In this document: positions 1 through 9,240 of the stretch, piece after piece | Layout: each line of letters starts with the position of its first letter | How positions within the stretch are numbered: position 1 is the stretch's first letter | DNA from: Hepsetus odoe | Taxonomy: Eukaryota; Chordata; Actinopteri; Characiformes; Hepsetidae | Assembly (NCBI GenBank): GCA_017165825.1 | Contig: CM029367.1 | Span: forward strand, 30,653,814 to 30,717,813 | Direction of reading: 5' to 3' | Length of the DNA stretch: 64,000 bases | The notes under the pieces: generated by a model | The model's input: only the letters and a program-made list of their open reading frames with translations | Told to the model about the DNA's origin: nothing | Database searches by the model: none | Program-made: the position numbers and the translations under genes

Positions 1-1580
1 AAGCATCCTGGCAGCAATTAACATGATACTGTTACCCCAGGCCTGTGAGTTTTAAAACACTCCAAAGACCATTCTCACTTTCCACCTCTACCTGGCCATA
101 CAGACAGACCCTGATCGGGCGACCAATGGGTTTTAAACAATAGTCTGCCGCGGGGAGTCCAAGGTGTAAGGGGACTTTGAAGGTTCCTCATTGCTTTTGA
201 ATGACCACAGATGAGGGTTTTTCAACAGGGAACAAAAGGTGTGTATGAGGGCGTCGAATGGGCCAGTCCTAATCCTGATGTCTGCAGTCATTTGTTGAAG
301 TGAATGAGGGACAACCGTTTCAGCATTACTGTCTTCCAGTGAGAGAATTTATCTGTAGTGGGTTTTTTTTACAGCGTTATATTGTTATATTGCTGTGGTC
401 CAAAAACCACACATCTCCAAAATGGCAACTTTACAGGAGAAGCGACAAATATTCTTAACATCCTTGCATTTCTATTTGTCCATTCATCCTTAAATGTCCA
501 CACAATGGAAGGGGGAGTTACTCTCTTCAAATGATCAGATGAAAAGCTAATTTTTTTTTTTTTTTTACATATTTGCACAGCAATATGAACTTTAGTTTAG
601 TTAGTTAGTTTAGAAGATGAAGAGACTCATAAGACATTCTTTTCATTATTTTCCCTTACATGGTTATAAATGGTCTGATTATTCATCAGTTGCTTCAAGA
701 AATACAGCTTCTCTGCACAAAATCACTAAGTAACATAATAATTGATATTAAATAATAATTATTCACTGTTTTTGCATTGAATTTATTTGGCTGTATTGTT
801 ATTTTGTGTATTCATGTGTGTGGCCCAACCATCTTCAATTTTGGATCAAAAGTGTTGAGTCGTAACATTGATGATTATATGAACGGCAAACTAGACACGT
901 GCTTTCTTCTCTTAATTTTAAAAACATTAAAAAGGATGTTCCACCAGTAAACACCACTGACATGATTGTCCCCTTACCATAATTGTAGTTTATTGGTCAA
1001 GATATAATCCGTGTCTGAAGTTTGCTTCTTTTTTTTTTTAATGCCAAAGCTAGTATAGCCAAGTGGCCTAAAATAGCTAAGTAATTGGACTTCTGTTATA
1101 TTGGCTTTGTAGCTATTGTAGCTATTTACTGACTGATAGACTACATTTAGGAAAGTCACACGAGTGCATTCAGTGTCATCCAGTAAAAAAAGCCCCCTCA
1201 GATTTAGTCTTACACTTAGAGTTGTGCTTGAAATGAGTGTGAATCCCTTTATATTACTTGTACTTTTTCATGATTATTGAACTTTTTAAATTAGATGAAG
1301 AGAACCCAGTTAAACAAATAAGAGAAAACATACTCGACATGGCCATTTATTATTCAGAGGAAATAATCCAGTATTGTTTCTTTCGATTGGACCATCCTTT
1401 GCAGCAATAAATGCAGCTAACAGTTTCAATAACTGTTTATCAGTTCAAGGTATCGACCTGAAACACTTATTGCTCTTACAGGATGACTTCACCTCTGGGA
1501 TTTTGGGTGGTTTCCTTACAAGAGTTGCTCACTTCAGGTTGTTCCACAGCATTTTTATGGGGCTACTGGCAGGACTTGCT
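1..1580. other. non-coding flank beyond scrg1
   Basis: AT-rich sequence with short A/T runs (for example near 550-567 and 1030-1040). No exon, RNA gene or clear repeat family is recognised. The next conserved neighbour at this locus in other vertebrates would be expected to the left, outside the window. Confidence 0.6.
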
Positions 1581-1581
1581 T

Positions 1582-1779
1582 GGGTGGTGGTGGTCTAATG
1601 GTTGGATACTCGCCTATGAACCAAGAGGTTGCAGATTCTAATCCCACCTCCAATATACCACCATTGGGTTCCTGAGCAAAACCCTTAACTCAAAACTGCT
1701 CCGGGGGACTGATTACTGTAATCAGGAAATGGAAGTCACTCTGGATAAGATCGTCTGCTAAATGCTGTAAATGTAAATG
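1582..1779 (+). repeat. tRNA-derived SINE, family B
   Basis: A degenerate tRNA-like head (GGTCTAATGG as A box, GGTTGCAGATTCTAATCCC as B box) is followed by the tail CTGGATAAGATCGTCTGC and TAAATGCTGTAAATGTAAATG, which is very widespread in fish genomes. Other copies are at 2975-3171 and 6418-6575. Confidence 0.75.
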
Positions 1780-2456
1780 TATTTGACTTGGCCCTTCCTG
1801 CACAACTTCTATTCAATTAACTGAATCTCTGGGGAAAATAGATAGGAAGTAGAACTTAACAAGATGTCCGGAAATTTTCTTTTAGTATTCATTGGTATGG
1901 TTTACTGGTATGATTCACTGGTCTTGGCCCAGATGCAGCAAAGCTTGCCAAAACCATTATACTACCACCACCATGTTTCACAGATGGAATAAATTTCTCC
2001 TACACACAATGCTTAAATCTGGTTCAATTCTCCATAAAACCAACATCATGCTGGCTTGTCCATGTGATCCTTAGGAAACCGTAGCAAAGCAATGGTTTTT
2101 TTTTTGGATAGCAGTGGTTCTCCTGATGGTGGATTCATGAACATTAACTGTAGCCAATGTTGGTGATGTCTTTAGTTGTTTCGAAGTTCCCGTTGGTTAA
2201 TTTGTAACCTCATGGAGTAGTACTCGCCTTGCTTTTACAAAGATCTTTGTTGGTCAGCCACTCCTAGGGAGAGTAATAATTTCCTCTGTTTGGCACAGTC
2301 TGTCTTTCTGTGGAGTGGTTGTGTCTACACACTTATGGATGTGTGAAGCCTGAAGGTCACTAAAGTATGTTGACTCCACCAAGTGCGTTGACTCTGGAAG
2401 ATCCCTCTTCTTTAATAAAACAGGGTGCCACTCACACCTGATTCTCTTGTCAGTGA

Positions 2457-2683
2457 TGGGCAGCAGTGGCCTAGTGGTTAAGGAGTTGGCCCCAGGATCA
2501 GAAGGATCAGAAGAATCCCAGTTCCGTAGGTTGCCCTGAGGTACCCTTGAGCAAGGTACCGTCCCCGTCACTGCTCTCTGGGCGCTCTGAATAGCTGTCC
2601 CCTGCTGCGTGCGGGTGGGTGAAATGCAGACGTGCAGTTCACTGTGTGTTTCACAATGACACGAACAGGGTCATTTCTCACTG
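2457..2683 (+). repeat. tRNA-derived SINE, family A
   Basis: The family starts GGGCAGCAGTGGCCTAGTGG (A box TGGCCTAGTGG), continues with a tRNA-like B box, a core GTACCCTTGAGCAAGGTACC, CACTGCTC, and a 3' part reading GGTTCACTGTGTG ... TTTCACAATGACA ... TCACTTTCAC. About twelve copies occur in the window. Here the B box is damaged by a short duplication (GGATCAGAA repeated). Confidence 0.85.
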
Positions 2684-2968
2684 ATTGAAACATGACTTTG
2701 ACTACTGAACTGACTACTAATCCAAGAGTTTCAAATACTTTTGCCCCTGACAGATATGTGAAACATAACCATTTCTGTCAGCAAGTAAATGAAAGTTAAA
2801 TATCTCATTCGTTTAACTTTATCAGCTTTTTAGGATTTAGGTGTGAAATGTTTTATTCATGCAGGAACACAAACAATTCTAATTTCTGGCAAATTTTCAA
2901 GCATCACTCTAATGGCTTTAGAAATGTATTTTACTTTTATCATTACTAGTAGCTGGATAGCTAGAGTT

Positions 2969-3185
2969 CCCAGTTACATTTACATTTACGGCATTTAGCA
3001 GACGCGCTTATCCAGAGCGACTTCCGTGTCCTAATTACAGGGACAGTCCCCCCTGGGGACACTCAGGGTTAAGGGTCTTGCGTGGTAGTGCTGGAGGGAT
3101 TTGAACCTGGGACCTCTTGATCCAGAGGTCCGTAGGCAAGTACCCTACCACTAGACCACCATCACCACCCACCCAGTTACATTTA
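2969..3185 (-). repeat. tRNA-derived SINE, family B, with intact 14-bp target duplication
   Basis: A reverse-oriented family B SINE lies between two exact copies of CCCAGTTACATTTA at 2969-2982 and 3172-3185. This is a target-site duplication typical of LINE-mediated retroposition. The tRNA-like head is at the right-hand end (CTAGACCACC; B box complement GGGATTTGAACC). Confidence 0.8.
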
Positions 3186-3696
3186 TGGGTCTGTTTAATA
3201 CAGTTATGACAGCGGCCAGGCACGTGCTCCATACCTCCCTCATCACTCTTGAATTAAACGCTAGGTGGGAAGCTGTGCTACTCTCTCTGTTCATCTTATG
3301 AAACAAAAAATGCTGTATGTCCAGTCAAAAACAAGCTGTAAGTCCTAGCCCTCCAAATTTGCGAGATCTAGAACACTGAACCCTAAGCACAGCACCACCC
3401 TCCCTAAGTAAGTACACACTTTTCTTGCCCTGCTCTCTTGCTGGTTTGCTGCCAGGCCAGGCTTTGAATAGATTTTTATAAATGGCATTAATGATGATCT
3501 TTTTAGGCTCCACATGTTTGATCTGATTTTAGCACTGAACCCAAGAAGGCATGGGACTAAGCTTGGTCCTAGAGAACCGGCGGTTTTGTTCACATCCTAA
3601 TCCCATACACCTGGCTCTAATAATCAGAAGTTCAGATTTGTTACATTAGGGTTTGAACTGAACATCCTGTGGCAAATGGAGCAGGATCGGACATGA

Positions 3697-3702
3697 TTTA
3701 TT
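3697..3702 (-). terminator. candidate scrg1 polyadenylation signal
   Basis: This minus-strand AATAAA lies about 180 bp past the scrg1 stop codon, with no competing canonical signal closer to it. It implies a short 3' UTR of about 200 nt. Confidence 0.5.
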
Positions 3703-3880
3703 ATAAAACATTGCAGTCATTGGAGGGTTACAGTTCAACCAAACCATAAGTTCAAATGCAAAGGTGGACATTTGTAACCCAAATGTGTTTTTACTGTGAA
3801 GCTGTAAGTAATGTGGGATGTTGATCTTTTGTGGATGATATTCTGCTGGACGTTTTCTCGGTAAGAAACATTGGCTTCCC

Positions 3881-3947
3881 TCAAAGCACAGCCTCAGACA
3901 TTTTGCAGGGGATCACGAAGGAGATTTTAGGCCCAAAGAAGACATGC
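3881..3947 (-). CDS. scrg1: scrg1 coding exon 2 (C-terminal residues 79-100 and stop)
   Basis: Read on the minus strand, this exon completes the split Arg codon and encodes HVFFGPKISFVIPC. This matches the conserved SCRG1 C-terminal block and supplies the eighth cysteine (Cys93). The acceptor is TTCCAG at 3953-3948. The frame then ends KMSEAVL followed by TGA at 3883-3881, so the protein is 100 residues against 98 in human. The last seven residues differ from the short Asn-rich tail of mammalian SCRG1. The intron between the two coding exons is 3002 bp (3948-6949). A minus-strand AATAAA at 3697-3702 is well placed as the polyadenylation signal. Confidence 0.92.
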
Positions 3948-4124
3948 CTGGAACAAAAAGCATTTTTAGCAGTTCTTTTTAATATTGCCAGTTTATCAGT
4001 GTACAAAAATAGAATTAGATTTTACCAGAGCCCAAACTTTTGTATTACAAGAGTGAAATGTGTGTATGTGTGTGTGGTGAGCCGTGGATCAAAATCATGG
4101 GTTAAATAAAAATGTATATATATA

Positions 4125-4674
4125 CAGTACTGTGCAAAAATTTTAGGCAGGTTTGAAAAATTGCAGTAAACAAAGAATGCTTTCAGAAATATAAATAAGG
4201 ATTGTTTATTTTTAGCAATTTACAAAATGCAAAGTGAGCGAACAAAAGAAAAATCTGAATCAGATCAATATTTGGTGTTACTACCTTTTGCCTTCAAACC
4301 AGCATCAGTTCTTCTAGGTACACTTGCACACGGTGGGGGATTCTGTAGGATTATAGTCGGTGTCTGATCAACCAGTTTTACCAAACAGGTACTGATGATC
4401 ATCAATGTCACACGGAGGAGAAACACAGTCATGTCTGGAACGACCGACCAGCCGAGTTCCTTCAAAAACTGTGTGCAAGTGTACCTAGAAGAACTGATGC
4501 TGTTTTGAAGGTAAAGGGTGGTCACACCAGATATTGATTAGATTTAATTTCTCTTTTGTTCATTCTCTGCATTTTGTTGATTGATGAAAATAAATGATTA
4601 ACACTTCCATTTCTGAAAGCGTTCTTTGTTTACAGCATTTTTCCACACCTGCCTAAAACTTTTGCACAGGACTG
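4125..4674. mobile_element. 550-bp foldback (MITE-like) DNA transposon with TA duplication
   Basis: Terminal inverted repeats start CAGTACTGTGCAAAAATTTT at 4125 and end with the complement of CAGTCCTGTGCAAAAGTTTT at 4674. Both are flanked by TA (4123-4124 and 4675-4676). The inversion extends inward: GTTCTTCTAGGTACACTTGC near 4307-4327 is mirrored near 4470-4495, so most of the element can fold back on itself. There is no transposase frame. The TA duplication suggests Tc1/mariner-type mobilisation. It lies in the scrg1 intron. Confidence 0.85.
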
Positions 4675-4775
4675 TACATTTTTGTGTGTGTCTGTGAAAC
4701 TTATCTGTTTATTAAATATCTGTTTATTAAAATATATTTGAACTAATTCTATATTTAGTTACTGAAACACATCAA

Positions 4776-5030
4776 GGGGCAGCAGTGGCCTAGTGGTGTT
4801 TATGGACTAGGATCAGAAGGTCGTGGGTTCGAATCCCAGTCCAGTAGGTTGCCCTGAGGTACCCTTGAGCAAGGTGTCGTCCCCATCACTGCTCCATGGG
4901 TGCTCTCAATAGCACCCCCCTGCTGCATGTGTGTTTGTGTGTATGGGTTAAATACAGAGGTGTAATTTCGTTGTATTTCACTGTGTGTTGTGCTGTTTAC
5001 TCACAATCACAAGAAAAGTCACTTTTGCTT
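4776..5030 (+). repeat. tRNA-derived SINE, family A, best-preserved tRNA head
   Basis: This copy keeps the A box TGGCCTAGTGG and an intact B box GGGTTCGAATCCC, so it best shows the tRNA origin of the family. It sits in the scrg1 intron, about 100 bp from the foldback transposon. Confidence 0.88.
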
Positions 5031-6417
5031 TTTTTTTACTTTCATCAAGTACAGTTTTCAACCGAACATGCAATGATTTAAGTTTTATAATGAACGATAT
5101 GTTTGCTCTATTATTGATAAGGGGTTTGTACAAAATTCAGCATCCACTCAGCAGAAAATGCTGAATTTGACCAAAAGGGCGAAAATTTTCTGAACATTTT
5201 TTCCTCAGTAAAAGGAATAATTAACCTCCAAAAAGAAGAAAAACATTTTTAAAAATGAAACAAACTGCCCCAAAATATTCACCTTACAAAGAAAATAACT
5301 TCAAGATACATCAGGAAGAAAATTTCCTCACTTTAGAGACTAATGCAGCGGTATTAGACAAGTGGGCCTGTTTCTGGTTAAAGCAGATTGCATGTGTGAC
5401 TGTTTAAACCATTACTAAAATGGAAAACTGTTTGCTTGCATATCATGGGCTAATATATTTACTATATGTTTGTCATTATCAATGCTGTTTTTAAACCAAT
5501 TTGATCATTTCTGGAGGATTTGTTTTGATGTAATAGCCCAAATTTTCATTGCCAAGTTGCTTGTAGCTGGAAAAAAACACGTTTTTGAAATGAATTCTCA
5601 TTAATTCATTTGTGCCACAGGGGTGTTTCTTTCAAATATCACCTTTCAAAATGAAAATCTGTTTTTACATGACCCTCAGAATGAGCATGCCTATTTAAAA
5701 TTAATATAATGACTTTGTTGCTACCCTAGCTTTTAGGGTGGTTCATTAGCAGCTTTTGGATCTCCATTTAAGGTTACCTGCTTCCTTGAAGCACGAACTA
5801 CGCAAAAGCTACTGATTTTAGTTTAGTATTTTAAGAACTTTTGTTGTCTGCTGTATTCATAGAAAGTGTTAATGTTTGAACATCAGCTGTTGCGAAGTCG
5901 ACCACTAGGAGTTATTAAGGTTGTCCAACAGGAAACGACTGCCCAAAAAGGCCAGTGAGTCACAGGGTCAGGCCGACCCCTGCTGCCCACGTGCCCGCAT
6001 TAATAGAAGCCTCATTACGGCTACAATGCAGTCTGTGTTTAGAAGCAGCTCAAAGCTGGATCCCTCACTCTGCACTCCATTTAGTGCCGACAGGCCACCA
6101 ACTGGTGGAACATGCTGGCGTAATTATACTTTTACTTCATTATTGTCAAAAATCAAGGAAGAGTTAGAATAATTGCATTCTTGTCCTTTTCTCAAAGACG
6201 TTTCTGAGATAAAAACCTACTTTTTATTCCTGACTTTGTCAATTAGACCTTTAAGTGATACCGTAAATGCAAACTAGTTTTTACTGCAAACTAGAACTGG
6301 TTTTAACTAGATATATTTCTGCAGAAATCAAAACTGCATATTAATTACTGCACCACAGATTCTCCAAAAAAGTTAAAACCCATCTAAACCCATTAAAAAG
6401 ACACATCTCGTTTGTTA
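5031..6417. other. scrg1 intron, unique non-coding sequence
   Basis: AT-rich intronic DNA. The open frames near 5921-6172 have no recognisable protein similarity and no splice context, so no feature is called. Confidence 0.6.
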
Positions 6418-6753
6418 ATATTTACATTTACATTTACGGCATTTATCTTATCCAGATCAACTTCCATGTCCTAATTACAGGGACAGTCCCCCCGGAGCAA
6501 TTCAGGGTTAAGGGTCTTGCTCAGGGACCCAGTGGTGGTAGAGATGGGATTCGAACCTGGGACCCCTTGAGCCACAATTGAACCTCTGCATTTAACCCAT
6601 GCAAACACCATGCAGCAGTGGTTAATTAATTAATTAATGCGAGCAGTGACTAGGACGGTACCTTGCTAAAGGGTACCTCAGGGCAATCTACTGGTGAGGG
6701 AATCGAACCCACAATGTGGGGGCAACTCCCTAACCACTAGACCACCGCTGCCC
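6418..6753 (-). repeat. SINE family B joined to SINE family A, both reversed
   Basis: Positions 6418-6575 are a reversed family B copy with a small deletion in its tail. Positions 6576-6753 are a reversed family A copy (complement of the CTAGTGG head at the right edge). The two abut directly, so one inserted into or beside the other. A short (TTAA)n run lies at about 6623-6640. Confidence 0.78.
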
Positions 6754-6949
6754 AATATATAATTTGTTAGAAATGTAATGTTTCAGAATCAACACTTATT
6801 TATTTTACTCGTTTATGGTTACTTGTTTCATTTTTGAAAGTAAGATTTTGACCCTGCACCCACACTGTCACTACAGTTTCTCTAATCACCCCTGCTGACC
6901 ACCACATCTTTACCAAATGCCCCATCTACTGGTTAAAAGGAACAATTAC

Positions 6950-7185
6950 CTGGGGCAACAGAGCAGCTCGCTGAAATTGCAGTAGCAGACCACGTCACAG
7001 CTGCTGCCCTCCCAGTAATGATTCTGCAGGGAGTCAATAGGCCTCATCATCTCAAGTCCACTGGGAACGTTATGACAGTTTCTGTCATTAAGAACCTTCT
7101 TGTAGCATGACCAGCGGGTCGAGGGAACGGCATCTCCCACATGAATATCAAGCAGGAGGACGACCACAAGAAGTAACACTTTCAT
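6950..7185 (-). CDS. scrg1: scrg1 coding exon 1: secreted cysteine-rich protein, residues 1-78 plus two bases
   Basis: Scrapie-responsive gene 1 (SCRG1) encodes a small secreted, conserved cysteine-rich protein expressed in neural and mesenchymal/cartilage cells. Its molecular role is only partly known. The exon starts at the ATG at 7185, with a hydrophobic signal peptide of about 19 residues (MKVLLLVVVLLL, predicted cleavage after Gly-Asp-Ala). It then encodes SCYKKVLNDRNCHN and the diagnostic block CDVVCYCNFSELLCCP (63-78). Seven of the eight family cysteines lie here (27, 37, 63, 67, 69, 76, 77). Asn70-Phe-Ser is a potential N-glycosylation site. The exon ends CCC AG|GTAATT at 6950/6949, phase 2. 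The acceptor upstream of the start is CTTCAG at 7200-7195, so only 9 nt of 5' UTR precede the ATG in this exon and an upstream non-coding exon is needed. The neighbouring hand2 in the same orientation agrees with the known SCRG1-HAND2 order. Confidence 0.95.
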
Positions 7186-7339
7186 TATATGATCCTGAAG
7201 GTTTCAAATAAAGAAAATCAGTGTTATATTTCTGGATATAAAACACGTGTAAAGGTTAAACAAATATAAAACATAGTTTAATATAATAAATAAAACTCAT
7301 TCATAGAAAAACTTTTTTAATATAGTTTAAGCGTAACCA

Positions 7340-7559
7340 GGGGCAGCGGTGGCCTAGTGGTTAAGAATCCCTTACCAGCAGGTTGAGGTACCCTTGAGCA
7401 AGGTACCATGCCTGTCATTGCTCCCCAGGCACTTTCAATAGCTTCCCGCTGCCGCACGAGTTGGTGTGTATGGGTTAAATGCAGGGGTGTATTTTCATTG
7501 TGGTTCACTGTGTGCTGTGCCGTGTTTCACAATGACAAGGATAGTCACTTTCACTTTCA
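7340..7559 (+). repeat. tRNA-derived SINE, family A
   Basis: Begins GGGGCAGCGGTGGCCTAGTGG. The tRNA B-box region is deleted; the core GGTACCCTTGAGCAAGGTACC and the 3' part are kept. It lies between the first two scrg1 exons. Confidence 0.85.
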
Positions 7560-7639
7560 GGTTACAGTATAAATACTGCAAAAATCTGGAGCCGACCCTC
7601 CTTCATAGTTTGCTTCCAATTATCCAGAATGTCTTGCAT

Positions 7640-7800
7640 TTAAATGTACTGCTGAGAAATAGTTCTCCAGGCTTCGGGAGCTTTTTGCTCTCGGTTTCAG
7701 TGCAGTTTCATCTCCTGAGAGTGTGTAACGGAAGCTTACGTCCAGTGAAGGTTTTTGAAAACGTCCTTCAAGAAGCCTGGAGAACTATTCCTGAGATGAC
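7640..7800. mobile_element. foldback DNA-transposon fragment
   Basis: ATAGTTCTCCAGGCTTC near 7661-7677 recurs inverted as GAAGCCTGGAGAACTAT near 7771-7787. The same words occur at 49619-49637, and related sequence lies at 41900-42050. The family resembles the common fish element ending TTTTGAACAGTACTGTA. No transposase is present. Confidence 0.6.
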
Positions 7801-8220
7801 TTAAGCAAATGACAGGAAAGCTGGTCTAAGAGAGTTGACGTTCTAAAGCCGGTTAGATTCACTGTACCGATTGTCTCATTTTCCCTTCAAAATATAAAGA
7901 AATGAGTAAAAAGTCATTCAGATTGGGTTTGATGTGAAATGGTTCAGTGAACAGAAAATTTGCAAACTTGGTTGAAGGAAAAACTGTGATATAATGCACA
8001 TCACGACATTTGCATCACTGCTTGACTGCTATTCTGATTTTAAACGAACAACCCGATCGAGGTTAGCTAGTGTTAATGATTAAATAACCATAGCCTGCGT
8101 GAAGTGATAGAACCCATTATTGCACAAGCATAATACAATGGAATCCTGATCATTTATGTTGCTCCTGCTCAGTGAGACCGCATCTGATATTTTCTCATGC
8201 AAAGTCCAGAAAGGGCTTAC

Positions 8221-8410
8221 CTGTGTGTATGGGTGTGTGTTCTCTTGCGTGGGGCTTGTGGGCGAATATCTCAGCTCTGCTCATCTGAGTTAAAGATTTA
8301 CACAGTGAGCTGCTTATAGTATCACTCCTCTCTGACAGCGACAGCTCTCACCCTCCCTCCGGCTGGTGAACAGACCACTGGACTGGGGCGGCACCGCCAG
8401 TTCTGACCGC
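8221..8410 (-). other. probable scrg1 non-coding first exon (5' UTR)
   Basis: A perfect minus-strand donor CAG|GTAAG lies at 8221/8220, about 1 kb upstream of the exon that carries the scrg1 start codon. That coding exon begins with a 3' splice site only 9 nt before the ATG, so a separate 5' UTR exon must exist. A TATA-like AATAAATGC on the minus strand at about 8435-8443 could place the start near 8410. The donor is clear; the exon's 5' limit is a guess. Confidence 0.5.
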
Positions 8411-8740
8411 ATCTCACAGGGCTGGACAGTGCTAGCATTTATTCATGGGGTTTTTTTTTCTTTTTGAATTTGTTGCCAACAAAAAGTGAAAAGTCAATAT
8501 TTAGGCCTGCTGGAAAATCATGCTGTCACTAACAAATCAAAACTTTCACTTCTAAATTGTTCTTTTTTGCCGTTTGAATACGCAAGCTGCTTTTTGCAAT
8601 CTGAAGATTTCATGATGAACCCTCCAAATGTACATGGAATAAAATTTTAATGTGGAAGTTGAGAACCTTTTTATGATCTGTAGAGGCTGCATAAAGACAC
8701 CCATTAAGTCCCTGTTTGCTGCAGCAACAGCCTCTGCTCT

Positions 8741-8927
8741 GAAAGTGACTGTTCTTGTCATTGTGAAACACAGCACAGCACACAGTGATCCACAACAAAA
8801 ATACACCTCTGCATTTAACCCACACACACACACGTACACACATGCTCAAGGGTACTTCAGGGCAACCTATTGGTCTGGCATTTGAACCCATGACCTTCTG
8901 ATCCTGGGGCCAAATCCCTAACCACCC
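8741..8927 (-). repeat. tRNA-derived SINE, family A, reversed
   Basis: Complement of the family A body, including the reversed 3' end (GTCATTGTGAAACACAGCAC) and a tRNA-like part ending CCTAACCACC. An internal CA expansion is present. Confidence 0.82.
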
Positions 8928-9002
8928 ATCAATCCCATTGCATGAGAGCAGGCACTGGTGGTGCATCATTAGTTCCAGATCACACGGGCCAGTTGGTCCT
9001 TT

Positions 9003-9240
9003 GGGGCAGCGGTGGCCTAGTGTTTAGGGACTAGGCCCCAGGATCAGAAGGTTGTGGGTTTGAATCTCAGATCAGTTGGTTTCCCTGAAGGACCCCCTGA
9101 GCAAGGTACAGCCCCCATCACTGCTAACTGGGTGCTGGATATGGCTGCCCGTGTGTGGGGGTGAAAAGCAGAGTTTGCATTTCGTTGTGGTTCACTGTGT
9201 GCTGTGTTTCACAATGACAGGTAGTCGCTTTCACTTTCAC
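9003..9240 (+). repeat. tRNA-derived SINE, family A
   Basis: Near-complete copy with head GGGGCAGCGGTGGCCTAGTG and 3' end ACAATGACAGGTAGTCGC. It lies only 75 bp from the reversed copy at 8741-8927, forming a potential inverted pair. Confidence 0.85.

Noticed and set aside
4776..5030. tRNA gene suggested by intact A and B boxes
   Set aside because: The sequence continues into a SINE body shared by about twelve copies and cannot form a full cloverleaf. It is a tRNA-derived retroposon, not a tRNA gene.
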